A stretch of 64,000 nt of DNA from Flavobacterium sp. Root901 (GCF_001429765.1 NZ_LMJB01000009.1:1-64000), one strand, 5' to 3'; counted from the stretch's first letter, positions 42,707 through 51,134 are shown. Notes: generated from the letters alone by a model not told the origin. A program made the numbers and translations.

Positions 42707-42742
42707 CGGGTTAGTGTAAAGTGGGTATACTTACCTTATTTT

Positions 42743-42846
42743 ATTAATCTTTGTTCTTCTGAGCAAAGTCGAAGAACCACATGCTGGTATAAATTTCAAT
42801 AAAAAATTCCAAATTCCAATTGATTCATTGGAATTTGGAATTTTTT
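42743..42846. repeat. Right flank repeats: TCTGAGCAAAGTCGAAG word and AATTCC palindrome, copy 4
   Basis: ATTAATCTTTGTTCTTCTGA then GCAAAGTCGAAGAAC matches 40487-40527 with few changes. It is followed by a perfect 20-bp inverted repeat (42801-42820 / 42827-42846, six-base loop). Together with copies 2 and 3 this forms a repeat cluster around the inserted segment. Confidence 0.8.
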
Positions 42847-42849
42847 ATT

Positions 42850-43551
42850 TGGGATTTTTTTTTTGAATTTGAAATCAAAAATTTGTCCTATTCTAACATT
42901 TTTAAAATTTTTATTAGCAAACCACTCTAAACTGTCCGTGTAATTTTGCAACTTATTATAACCATATAATTCTGTATCGATGAAAAAAACAACTTAGACA
43001 GATATGCTTTAATAATAAAGTTAGATAATACCTAGAGCGTCAGGCTTCTTTTAAGGAATTGTTTTAGTACAAAATTTTAAACCTTAAAATGCAATAAACA
43101 GATAATAAGTAGTTTAAATAAAATTACATACCTGGAGAAAACCATTAACATTCGTAAAACTTACAAAAACTGGAAATAGAGAAATAACAGATTTTAATTG
43201 CCAAACTCCATAAAAACAAAAGTTTAAGCAGTTGGTTAAATACCATTTCGCAATTCTTTATGAAACATATTTGTTTATTTACCGAATGAGGAAACAGATG
43301 AAACTGTGTAGTAATCTTTGCTTCATTAGTTTCAAATTTGAAACACATTTAGAAAAATAAACAGTGCAGCAGGGAAAACTTTACGACAGCATTTACCCTA
43401 TTGGTTTCAAATTTAAAATTAGTTTCAAATTTAAAACTGCCTGATTATAGATTATTAAACAATGATATCTAGTGAAACTTACATCAAACAAGGTAATTAC
43501 CGGCTGGTGTATTAAAATGAATTAGTTATTTAAAATGAATAATAAAGAAAA
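42850..43551. other. AT-rich spacer with GTTTCAAATTT repeats
   Basis: No credible gene is seen. A 67-codon minus frame at 43145-43348 lacks any protein-like features. The right part holds GTTTCAAATTTGAAAC (43329-43344, a perfect 16-bp palindrome) and two direct copies of GTTTCAAATTTAAAA, 18 bases apart (43404-43418, 43422-43436), upstream of the secreted beta-propeller gene. Confidence 0.55.
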
Positions 43552-45036
43552 ATGAATATGAAAAAAATAATAAACCTATTATTGTTATTTGCTTTCGCTC
43601 TGCAAGGACATGCACAGCAACAAACAGCTAACTGGGCTTTCGGAACCAGTGCCGGCCTTACATGGAATACAACACGCAGCCTGTCTGCCACTGGGTTAGC
43701 GGGAACCCCAAATGCCACTTTGGACGGATTACCAACAACTATTTCCAATATCAAAATCAATACAGGGGAGGGATGTTTTACTATGTCCGACGCCAGCGGA
43801 CAGCTGCTTTTTTACTCAGATGGTATGTCTATCTGGGACAAGACTAATACAGTCATGCCTAACGCTAATAAGGCCGCAATGAGTGGGCTCACCGGAAATT
43901 CCTCATCAGCGCAATCGGGTATTATAATACCTTATCCTGGAAACCCCAATCAATATGTTGCCGTAACGATAGATCAATTTTGGAATAACAACTTAGCTTA
44001 TTCGGTAATTGACATGACCTTGCGTGGTGGATTAGGTGATGTTGTTGCCGGAAAGAAAAATATACCGCTCACCGGAGGTTCGGGAGCTATAGGAGAAACC
44101 GTTACAGCCATACTCGATGCTAATGGTACAGATTATTGGATTATAGCCCTGGGTCGCTCTAATTATATGAATGCGTGGAAGCTCACCTCCAACGGGGTAG
44201 TGGCTCCTTCTGCTCCTGTCAAAAGTATGTTCCCGGCCGGTGTGGGTATTAACAGCGCTAACGTCCCGAATGGATATCTGAAAATTACACCCGACGGAAA
44301 ACATTTTGCAGTTGCGGGCTATGATACTAAGACTGTAATATATGGTGACTTTAACAATAGCACCGGTACTTTTAGTAATGCGCGGCAAATTACAGGATTT
44401 GACACTAGCACTTACGGCATAGAATTCTCAAAATCAATGAACTATCTGTATGTTGGCGGTACCGCAAAGTTGTATGTTTATGACTTTAATGCTTTACTGG
44501 CGACAACCAATCCTTCATCTGTAACTCCTAAAAAAATTGCTTTTGGAAATGACATAAATGGATTACAGATGGGACCCGATAATCGTATTTACGCTACAGC
44601 GTATGGTCAGAGTTACCTGTATGTAGTTGATAACCCTGAAGAATACGATAACCTGAAAACATATCAGCTGCCTGCCAATTTCTTGGGGAGTGGTATATCC
44701 AGAATTGGTTTACCTTCATTCTCAGGCTCTTGGTTTACACCGCCACCGGCATTCTGCTACAGTCCTGCGGTTACAGCAGGTACCAGAGAGCCTTTTAAAA
44801 CTATTGTGTCAACATTAGACAGAACTGCTTCGCCGCGTAATTGGTCAGACCCAAGAACGGGCAGCTTAATACTGGAATCCCAAAATAAAGGTTTGGTATT
44901 AACAAGAATCGCATCTCCGGAAACGGCAATCGCCAATCCGGTAGAAGGAATGATTGTATTCGATACCACAAATAAAGTCTTAAAGTTTTATAATGGCACT
45001 GTCTGGAAAATACTGGAACAGGGATGTCCTAATTAG
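43552..45036 (+). CDS. Secreted beta-propeller-like protein
   Basis: 494 residues; signal peptide (KKIINLLLLFAFALQGHAQ). Translation may start at the second Met, two codons in. The main body is beta-rich with WD/YVTN-like phrases (YWIIALGRSNYMNAWKL; YLKITPDGKHFAVAGYD; GLQMGPDNRIYATAYG), as in flavobacterial gliding-associated propellers, but no T9SS sorting domain follows. Instead it ends in a short module (LILESQNKGLVLTRIASPET, then FDTTNKVLKFYNGTVWKI) that recurs in the next gene. Function unknown; surface or matrix localisation is likely. Confidence 0.75.
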   Translation: MNMKKIINLLLLFAFALQGHAQQQTANWAFGTSAGLTWNTTRSLSATGLAGTPNATLDGLPTTISNIKINTGEGCFTMSDASGQLLFYSDGMSIWDKTNTVMPNANKAAMSGLTGNSSSAQSGIIIPYPGNPNQYVAVTIDQFWNNNLAYSVIDMTLRGGLGDVVAGKKNIPLTGGSGAIGETVTAILDANGTDYWIIALGRSNYMNAWKLTSNGVVAPSAPVKSMFPAGVGINSANVPNGYLKITPDGKHFAVAGYDTKTVIYGDFNNSTGTFSNARQITGFDTSTYGIEFSKSMNYLYVGGTAKLYVYDFNALLATTNPSSVTPKKIAFGNDINGLQMGPDNRIYATAYGQSYLYVVDNPEEYDNLKTYQLPANFLGSGISRIGLPSFSGSWFTPPPAFCYSPAVTAGTREPFKTIVSTLDRTASPRNWSDPRTGSLILESQNKGLVLTRIASPETAIANPVEGMIVFDTTNKVLKFYNGTVWKILEQGCPN

Positions 45037-45089
45037 TTTGTTTAGTTCTTAGTACTAAGAAATAATAAAGCAATAAAAATTAAATTATT

Positions 45090-45599
45090 ATGAAAAAAAT
45101 AGCAGCAGTAATTTTTGTGGTTTTCGCAGGATTAGCAGCAAATGCGCAGGCGTCAATTGGTAAGATTCCGCCGGACGGATCAGGAATTGTAGATTTTAAT
45201 GCAGACGGAAAATCCGGCATGGTACTGCCGTGGGTTACTACACTACCAACAGGATCTGCACTTACGGGAGGTGTCATGATTTATGATACCACCCAGAAAA
45301 AGGTAATGTGTTACGACGGAACGGCATGGGTAGATTTATCCAATCACAGCGGTTTTGTCGATTTGTCTATACAGTCATCAACGACTGAGGCATCTACAAA
45401 AGGAACCGTTATTGGTGCAGCCAGCAGCAGCGCAGACGGGGTTTTGGTTTTAGAATCTTCAAACAAAGCTCTGATTCTGCCAAAAGTAGCTTCGCCGCAT
45501 CTTGTTATAAGCAATCCAATGCCCGGAACAATTTGTTACGATACCGCAAGCAAAATGGTTTGCGTATTTAATGGCACAGAATGGACGTTTTGGAAATAA
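45090..45599 (+). CDS. Secreted protein with two copies of the YDTxxK/NGTxW module
   Basis: 169 residues; signal peptide (MKKIAAVIFVVFAGLAANAQ). It contains two copies of a short beta module: VLPWVTTLPTGSALTGGVMI with YDTTQKKVMCYDGTAWVDL, and LILPKVASPHLVISNPMPGT with CYDTASKMVCVFNGTEWTFW. The same module closes the preceding 494-residue protein, so the pair probably act together. Related modules occur in flavobacterial tail-fibre-like and surface proteins. No enzymatic motif. Confidence 0.7.
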   Translation: MKKIAAVIFVVFAGLAANAQASIGKIPPDGSGIVDFNADGKSGMVLPWVTTLPTGSALTGGVMIYDTTQKKVMCYDGTAWVDLSNHSGFVDLSIQSSTTEASTKGTVIGAASSSADGVLVLESSNKALILPKVASPHLVISNPMPGTICYDTASKMVCVFNGTEWTFWK

Positions 45600-45623
45600 T
45601 AAATTCACGCATAAATCAAACAA

Positions 45624-45665
45624 TAAACCCGACAGCTTAAAAACTGTCGGGTTTATTTGTTTTTA
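45624..45665 (+). terminator. Terminator of the secreted pair
   Basis: A 12-bp perfect stem, 45624-45635 / 45644-45655, with an eight-base loop, then a T-rich run. Confidence 0.88.
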
Positions 45666-45696
45666 AAAATTTCAGATTCTATTTTTCATCACAGTT

Positions 45697-45799
45697 TTGT
45701 CATTTCGAGGAACGAGAAATCTCCGCGACAATATTCCACAAAGATTGGAAATACTTTATAAAGCTTCTTGCGGAGATTTCTCGTTCCTCGAAATGACAA
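45697..45799. repeat. Long GAGGAACGAGAAATC palindrome
   Basis: Arms of 30 bases (45697-45726 and 45770-45799) are perfectly complementary across a 43-base centre. The arm word CATTTCGAGGAACGAGAAAT is, from memory, widespread between genes in flavobacteria. A degenerate extra word, GCTTCGTTCCTCGCAAG, follows at 45824-45840. It lies between convergent genes. Confidence 0.85.
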
Positions 45800-45902
45800 G
45801 ATTGTGGTAATTTTAGTGAGATTGCTTCGTTCCTCGCAAGGACTAATCAAGAGTTTAACTTTGTCAAAGTTCTGCATGACACTTTAAACCTGAAACAAAC
45901 TT

Positions 45903-47207
45903 CTAATATTTCAAATAATTCTTCACCACGATTTTGGCTTTTAAATCGAACATTAAATTGTACAAACCAAAAAACGTACGGTTCATGTAAATAAAGTGTT
46001 TAGAACCGCGGTTTCCGTTCATTTTTCTTAAACTGGTGTCTTCAGAAAAACGTTTTCCTAATTCGGCAATGGCATTAAAAAAAGATTCATCGGCAAAATC
46101 AAAAGTATCGTTTTGAAAAGGTTTTGTAAAGAGCGACAGCAAATCATGGAACATTTCGGTAAAATAGGCCACTTCTTCCGGTGTATCGTCTTCGCGAAGG
46201 ATTTCCAGTTCAAAAAGCTTTTTATGAAACAGCGCCTGATCTGTAATAACATTTTTGTTGATGAGTTCAAAATACGGAACGTAAAAATCGTCCGGAATTT
46301 GCTTCATACAGCCAAAATCCAGAGCAATTAACTGATTGTGATCGTCAACCAAAAAATTTCCCGGATGCGGATCAGCATGCACTTTTCTCAAAACATGAAT
46401 CTGGTACATATAAAAATCCCAAAGCGCCTGCCCTATTGCATCGCCCGTTTGCTGGTCGAAATTTTTGGAGGTGAATTCAGAAAGGTGAATTCCCGTCATC
46501 CAGTCCATCGTAATAATTTTCTCCGAAGAAAACTCAGGATAATAATTGGGAAAAGAAATGTTTTCAATTTTACTGCACGCTTCTACCACTTCCCTGCTCT
46601 GTTCCAGTTCCAGCAAATAGTTGGTTTCTTCGATAAGTTTGTCTTCAACTTCCTTAAAATATTTATCAGAATCTTTTCCCTGCAGGTTAAACATTCGAAT
46701 AGCAATAGGTTTTACCAAAGCCAGATCTGACGAAATACTGTTGGCTACACCCGGATACTGAATTTTTACGGCGAGTTTTTTACCGTTCTTCTTTGCAAGG
46801 TGCACCTGCCCGATACTGGCCGCATTTACGGAATTTGGATTGAACTCGTCAAAAATTTCATAAGGCGTTTTTCCCAGATTACTCTTAAAGGTTTTTAAAA
46901 CCAAAGGTGCAGAAAGCGGCGGAACAGAAAACTGCGACAACGAAAATTTCTCCACATAAGCCTGCGGCAGGAAATTTTTGTCCATGCTCAGCATTTGGGC
47001 TACTTTTAGCGCGCTTCCTTTTAGGCTTTTAAGTCCGTCGTAAATGTCTTCGGCATTATTTTCGTTGAGTTTATCGCGGGTTAAATCAGGATTTACTACT
47101 TTTTCAGCATAATGCTTAATGTAATTTACTCCAATTTTAGCGCCGGTCTGAACCAGTTTTCCGGCTCTTTCTATTTTTGAAGTGGGAATATAATCGATTG
47201 TTTTCAT
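45903..47207 (-). CDS. AarF/ABC1/UbiB-family kinase-like protein
   Basis: 434 residues with the ABC1 atypical kinase hallmarks: the KxGQ-like segment (SALKVAQMLSMD), ASIGQVHLAKKNGKKLAVKIQYPGV with the ATP-binding Lys, VHADPHPGNFLVD (catalytic loop) and ALDFGCMK (metal-binding DFG). These proteins support isoprenoid-quinone or lipid metabolism. No C-terminal membrane helices are evident. It overlaps the TetR gene by four bases, and the pair stands next to the TIGR01777 epimerase. Confidence 0.9.
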   Translation of the reverse strand: MKTIDYIPTSKIERAGKLVQTGAKIGVNYIKHYAEKVVNPDLTRDKLNENNAEDIYDGLKSLKGSALKVAQMLSMDKNFLPQAYVEKFSLSQFSVPPLSAPLVLKTFKSNLGKTPYEIFDEFNPNSVNAASIGQVHLAKKNGKKLAVKIQYPGVANSISSDLALVKPIAIRMFNLQGKDSDKYFKEVEDKLIEETNYLLELEQSREVVEACSKIENISFPNYYPEFSSEKIITMDWMTGIHLSEFTSKNFDQQTGDAIGQALWDFYMYQIHVLRKVHADPHPGNFLVDDHNQLIALDFGCMKQIPDDFYVPYFELINKNVITDQALFHKKLFELEILREDDTPEEVAYFTEMFHDLLSLFTKPFQNDTFDFADESFFNAIAELGKRFSEDTSLRKMNGNRGSKHFIYMNRTFFGLYNLMFDLKAKIVVKNYLKY

Positions 47208-47866
47208 TGTTTGGTGTATATTTTTTCTTTAAACAGAAATTTTCCAAAATCTATTAAATGATTGATTGGGGCAACATTCATAAGTTCAAATGATGCGTTA
47301 ACCGATTTTTCGATAAAAATATCTGTTTTTTCAAAGGCCGCAGATTCGTCTTCCATCCAGAATTTAATCGTCATCATCAATTGCAGCCACGCCGATTCCT
47401 GAATGGCTTTTTCCTGAAATCGCTGCAGTTTTTCTACTTCTAACCTGTAATCGTCCGTCAGGATTTCAGAAACGTAATTTTTAAAACTATCCCGAAGCGT
47501 TGTCAGCTGTACCAGATTTTTAAGCGGGTTCCTGTCAATTTTAAGCGACTGCAGAACGTAACTTCTGTTGGCGGTTAAAATCTCAAAAAAGGTAAAATAA
47601 AAACTCAGCATTTTATTTTTCATATCGTATTGCTGATACTCTTCATTTTGATGAAGCAGGTTGACGGTATTTTGAAAAAACAGGCGAAAAATTTCTTTTT
47701 CTAAACTTTCTAATGTTCCAAAAAAAGAATAAAATTCCGCTTCTGTAAAATCATTTTCTTTGGCAAAATGATACACAGATTTTGGTTTTTGACCTTTATC
47801 CAACACTTGATCCATATATTTTGAAACGATGTACTCTTTGGTAATTTCCCTTTTTTTAGTTCCCAT
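47204..47866 (-). CDS. TetR/AcrR-family regulator
   Basis: 220 residues: a TetR-like N-terminal helix-turn-helix (ITKEYIVSKYMDQVLDKGQK; YHFAKENDFTEAEFYSFFG), somewhat divergent from classical TetR, followed by a helical ligand/dimer domain. It is divergent from the TIGR01777 epimerase and translationally coupled to the ABC1 kinase gene. The intergenic TAAACAA/TTGTTTA repeats are possible operators for this protein or for the MerR/B12 regulator. Confidence 0.8.
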   Translation of the reverse strand: MGTKKREITKEYIVSKYMDQVLDKGQKPKSVYHFAKENDFTEAEFYSFFGTLESLEKEIFRLFFQNTVNLLHQNEEYQQYDMKNKMLSFYFTFFEILTANRSYVLQSLKIDRNPLKNLVQLTTLRDSFKNYVSEILTDDYRLEVEKLQRFQEKAIQESAWLQLMMTIKFWMEDESAAFEKTDIFIEKSVNASFELMNVAPINHLIDFGKFLFKEKIYTKQ

Positions 47867-47896
47867 TTTATTAAAATTTAGAATTTGCCATAAAGG

Positions 47897-47934
47897 TAAA
47901 CATTGTTTAAGTATCTTTACTAATCATTAAACAA
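47897..47934. promoter_or_regulatory. Divergent-promoter inverted repeats
   Basis: TAAACA-T-TGTTTA (47897-47909) is a perfect palindrome, and TTGTTTAA (47903-47910) is repeated in inverse as TTAAACAA (47927-47934). Weak -7 boxes lie on both sides: TACCTTTA on the minus strand (47891-47898) and TATCTTTA on the plus strand (47912-47919). The half-site matches those at carH and crtI. Confidence 0.5.
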
Positions 47935-47964
47935 GATACGGTGTTAAATATATTATAAACTATT

Positions 47965-48873
47965 ATGGCTCAAAATGTTCTGTTAACGGGAGGAAGTGGA
48001 TTCATTGGAAAACATTTAACGAATGTTTTAATTGATGCCGGATATTCTGTTTCTGTTTTGAGCAGGTCTGATAAAAAAAACACCGAAGTGACTTATTACA
48101 AATGGGATTTAAATAAAAATTATATTGATGAAAATGCCGTTTTAAATGCAGATTACATCATTCATCTTGCCGGCGAAGGAATTGTCGAAAAACGATGGAC
48201 CCAAAAAAGAAAAAAAGCAATTGTAGAAAGCCGCATCAAACCTATAGATTTGATTTATGCCGTTTTAGAAAAACACAATAAAAAATTAAATGCTTTTATA
48301 TCTGCATCCGGAGTTGGAATTTACGGTGCCGTTACAAGTCATAAAATTTGTACCGAAGACATGCCGCCTGCCGATGATTTTCTGGGCACAACCTGCCAAA
48401 TTTGGGAAAACACCGCCGATAAAATTGGTTCTCTCGGCATTAGAACCGTAAAAATCCGAACGGCAATTGTACTGGGCAAAGATGAAGGCTTTTTAAAAAA
48501 AGTAAATCCTGGTTTTAAATCGGGTTTTGGTGCTGTTTTAGGAACCGGAAAACAATATTTACCCTGGATTCATATTGAAGATTTATGCCAGATTTACTGC
48601 AAATCAGTTTCAGACAATCAAATGCTGGGTCCTTACAATGCTGCAGTAACAGACAATACTACAAATTTGCGATTGTCCAAAATACTGGCTTCATTGTACG
48701 GGTATACAATCTGGCTGCCCAAAATTCCTGCTTTTGTTCTTAAACTTTTTCTAGGACAAATGAGCGAAGCGGTATTAACCGGACAGAGGGTTTCTTCAGA
48801 AAAAATACAAAAAACAGGTTTTGAGTTTCAGTTCACTGATTTAGAAAAAGCACTTATCGCGAGTATTCATTAA
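47965..48873 (+). CDS. TIGR01777-family NAD(P)-binding epimerase-like protein
   Basis: 302 residues of the SDR39U1 type: dinucleotide motif LTGGSGFIGKHL, IHLAGEGIVEKRWTQKRKK, ISASGVGIYG, and the C-terminal domain with MSEAVLTGQRVSSEKI. Homologues are often fused or adjacent to SRPBCC proteins and photolyases, as seen with the SRPBCC and photolyase genes at 38.5-40.4 kb. It is convergent and nearly touching the YceI-like gene. Substrate unknown. Confidence 0.9.
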   Translation: MAQNVLLTGGSGFIGKHLTNVLIDAGYSVSVLSRSDKKNTEVTYYKWDLNKNYIDENAVLNADYIIHLAGEGIVEKRWTQKRKKAIVESRIKPIDLIYAVLEKHNKKLNAFISASGVGIYGAVTSHKICTEDMPPADDFLGTTCQIWENTADKIGSLGIRTVKIRTAIVLGKDEGFLKKVNPGFKSGFGAVLGTGKQYLPWIHIEDLCQIYCKSVSDNQMLGPYNAAVTDNTTNLRLSKILASLYGYTIWLPKIPAFVLKLFLGQMSEAVLTGQRVSSEKIQKTGFEFQFTDLEKALIASIH

Positions 48874-48876
48874 GCT

Positions 48877-49449
48877 TTATTTTAAAGTCAGGTATTTCAT
48901 TTCTTCGGTTGTTTTTACTACGCCAAGCAAATTCGTATTGGCCGTTTTAGAAATTTTTGCCGCCACCATACTCGGAATCGAAATATTAAAATCAGAAACT
49001 GAAATAGGATAATTACAGGAAATCTGGATGCCTTCCGGAACTCTTTTAATCAAAGCTTTCATGTCAATGATTTTGTATTTCCCATGCAGGTACAGTTTTC
49101 CTGTTACATCGTATTCTTTTTCGGTTTCATCAATATCTTTTAAATCGAATTTTTGGATTTTACCTTTAAAAACCGCTTTTGGATAACGGTGGCTTTCAAT
49201 ATAATTTTCATTAAAATGTTCCTGCATTAAATCCATCTTAAAAATAAAATCTTTCATTCCAACCGTACAGGTTAAAGTACTTGTTTCGGGTTCGAGAACA
49301 ATAGTCCCGAGTTTGTTTACTGCTTTTACTTCTTCAAAAAAAGGTACAGAAGCTTCAAAATTAACAACTGCTGTAGTGGTTTTTAATTTATCCTGGGCTA
49401 GTATCGAAAATGCAGTAAAAAATAATATAAGCAATGTAGTTCTTTTCAT
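48877..49449 (-). CDS. YceI-like exported lipid-binding protein
   Basis: About 190 residues from ATG 49449; the frame is open four codons further. Signal peptide MKRTTLLILFFTAFSILAQ, then a lipocalin-like YceI fold (VVNFEASVPFFEEVKAVNK; GTIVLEPETSTLTCTV; MDLMQEHFNENYIESHRYPK; VTGKLYLHGKYK). YceI-like proteins bind isoprenoids in other bacteria, which fits the location near a carotenoid-linked gene group. Confidence 0.85.
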   Translation of the reverse strand: MKRTTLLILFFTAFSILAQDKLKTTTAVVNFEASVPFFEEVKAVNKLGTIVLEPETSTLTCTVGMKDFIFKMDLMQEHFNENYIESHRYPKAVFKGKIQKFDLKDIDETEKEYDVTGKLYLHGKYKIIDMKALIKRVPEGIQISCNYPISVSDFNISIPSMVAAKISKTANTNLLGVVKTTEEMKYLTLK

Positions 49450-49691
49450 AATCGTCGTCATTTAAACATTTTTTGTCATTCTGTCTCAAAACAGAACGGC
49501 AGGTGATTCCGTTAAAACTCTGCAGCCTTAAATGGTTACACTTAAAGTTACGAAATTTCAAGTTGCAATGTCCCTGAACTTATGCTAAATATTTGTGAAT
49601 ATTTTCGATTATGGTAATTATGTAAAGTTCCTACGGAACAAAAAAATGGCTGTATTGCTTTTTTTTGTTCCGTAAGAACCTCTAAGATTGT

Positions 49692-50093
49692 TTATCCCGC
49701 CATTGGGGTACAAATTTCCAGTAAAAAACCATCCGTGTCCCTTACATACGCCACAACTTGTCCCCAGGGCTTTTTCTTTGGTTCAGATACCAAAACGGCT
49801 CCAAACGAGGTTGCTTTTTGTACCAGCTCGCCAACATCTTCTGTTATAAAACCTAATTCTATCGCAAAAGGTTTGTCTTCTAAACTGCTTTCTATAAAAC
49901 CTTCGCTTAAATTTTGCGATGCCAGTTTTTTTGAGGCAAAAGAAAGTGTCGTTTCGCCTGTACTTAATTCTCCGTAATCATTGTCCGGACTTATAAATTT
50001 TCTTGTAAATCCAAATACGTTTTCATAAAACTCTATCGCTTTTTCTACGTCTTCAACGTATAAAATTGTATATCCAAACTTTACCATTTTCAA
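49692..50093 (-). CDS. VOC/glyoxalase-superfamily protein
   Basis: 133 residues with paired beta-alpha-beta-beta-beta modules: YTILYVEDVEKAIEFYENVFGF and VVAYVRDTDGFLLEICTPM, with the typical metal/ligand-site Glu in LLEIC. Annotated members are often of unknown function or bleomycin-resistance-like; no substrate can be given. Confidence 0.85.
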   Translation of the reverse strand: MKMVKFGYTILYVEDVEKAIEFYENVFGFTRKFISPDNDYGELSTGETTLSFASKKLASQNLSEGFIESSLEDKPFAIELGFITEDVGELVQKATSFGAVLVSEPKKKPWGQVVAYVRDTDGFLLEICTPMAG

Positions 50094-50212
50094 AATTTTA
50101 AAATTATAAAACTATTTGTTTTCCATACAAGATAGTATAATTTTCCTGAAAAGCTGGGCTTATAATTTAATATCTCAATCTTGAGGTATTGTTTTAAACA
50201 CTTCTTTTGTTT

Positions 50213-50375
50213 TTAAAACAAATTGAAATCATCCCTGTAATTCTTCATTAATTGTTTTCCCAATTTATGCTTTCTTGGTACATCTTGATTTATTATTTTA
50301 AATCCGTCTTTAAAATATTCAAAAACACCCGTATCATTCCACATTTCTTCAAACGTAATTTTTGAAGATGAAGGT
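50213..50375 (-). pseudogene. Possible gene remnant
   Basis: An open stretch of about 50 codons with normal-looking protein sequence (KPSSSKITFEEMWNDTGVFE, then YFKDGFKIINQDVPRKHKLG) ends at a stop at 50213. It has no upstream start before an in-frame stop, apart from the internal Met. It may be the tail of a decayed gene, cut by the palindromic repeat at 50411-50488. Confidence 0.3.
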
Positions 50376-50410
50376 TTATTTTATTGAAAAAATAATTCGC
50401 ATTTAAATCC

Positions 50411-50488
50411 ATAGCCCAAGGTTTCAACCCTGGGAAACGAATGTGGTGAAATTTGCTTTGCGTTCCCAAGGTTGAAACCTTGGGCTAT
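50411..50488. repeat. AAGGTTTCAACC palindrome
   Basis: Arms 50411-50439 (ATAGCCCAAGGTTTCAACCC...) and 50461-50488 (CGTTCCCAAGGTTGAAACCT...) are complementary with one mismatch and one bulge. The right arm ends two bases before the thioesterase stop codon. From memory, similar CCCAAGGTTTCAACCTTGGG elements recur in flavobacteria. Confidence 0.8.
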
Positions 50489-50489
50489 G

Positions 50490-51038
50490 TTACGAAATCT
50501 CCAGCAATACATTATATTTCTCCAAACTGGCCAGATCTTCTATAGAATTGACGCTTCTTACTTTTTCATGGTCTTCGACTTCTTTTCGAACTTCAATATG
50601 TTTAATTGCTTTTCTAAATCGGCGGACTTCTTCGAGATTAGATAAAATTAACCCCGGAACCTGAACGCTTTTTCCCTCTTTATCTTTGGCCACCATTGTA
50701 AAATAAGAAGAGTTACAATGCTTGACAACGCCAGTTTGTATGTTTTCTGCTTCAACGCGAATGCCCACTACCATCGAGCTTCTGCCTACATAATTTACAG
50801 AAGCTTTCATGGTGACTAATTCTCCGACTTCGATGGGTTTAAGAAAGTTTACCGTATCTACAGAAGCCGTGACACAATAATTACCGCTGAATTTTGATGC
50901 CGAAGCAAAAGCAATCTGATCCAGTAATTGTAAAATATATCCTCCGTGAATTTTACCGCTAAAATTGGTATGCGACGGAAGCATTAACTCTGAAATACTA
51001 ATTTTTGAGGAAGAAACGGGTTTAAAATCTGCGGTCAT
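50490..51038 (-). CDS. Acyl-CoA thioesterase, hotdog fold
   Basis: 182 residues: a hotdog domain with LMLPSHTNFSGKIHGGYILQLLDQIAF (the His-Gly-Gly region with the catalytic Asp/Gln positions) and KASVNYVGRSSMVVGIRVEAEN, followed by a helical C-terminal extension. It probably hydrolyses cytosolic acyl-CoAs. Chain-length preference cannot be read from the sequence. Confidence 0.9.
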   Translation of the reverse strand: MTADFKPVSSSKISISELMLPSHTNFSGKIHGGYILQLLDQIAFASASKFSGNYCVTASVDTVNFLKPIEVGELVTMKASVNYVGRSSMVVGIRVEAENIQTGVVKHCNSSYFTMVAKDKEGKSVQVPGLILSNLEEVRRFRKAIKHIEVRKEVEDHEKVRSVNSIEDLASLEKYNVLLEIS

Positions 51039-51134
51039 GTTTTGTTTATTTTTGGTGTTTTTTATTGTGTATTATTCTTTTTTGAGATTATAAAATCTAT
51101 GTTTCTGTGTATTTAAATTATTTTTTAACTGTCA

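Larger units (their letters stand above)
40664..42736. mobile_element. Candidate insertion bounded by 14-bp inverted repeats
   Basis: AGGTAAGTATACCC (40664-40677) is exactly repeated in inverse at 42723-42736. The match extends inward through TTTACAC after a two-base offset. The flanks are the two halves of a sequence that occurs uninterrupted at 40471-40525, which supports insertion of about 2.07 kb. Contents, all unrecognised: 113-residue, 36-residue, 298-residue and 36-residue minus-strand frames and a possible small RNA on the plus strand. No transposase, integrase or recombinase is seen, so it would be non-autonomous or a cargo element. The immediate target duplication is unclear because the junction is AT-rich. 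Confidence 0.55.

Noticed and set aside
40664..42736. Complete insertion sequence with its own transposase
   Set aside because: No DDE, HUH, serine or tyrosine recombinase motifs are visible in any frame of the segment, so it is reported only as a candidate non-autonomous element.
43145..43348. 67-codon minus-strand frame
   Set aside because: Cys/Phe-rich chance frame in an AT-rich spacer, overlapping the GTTTCAAATTT repeats.
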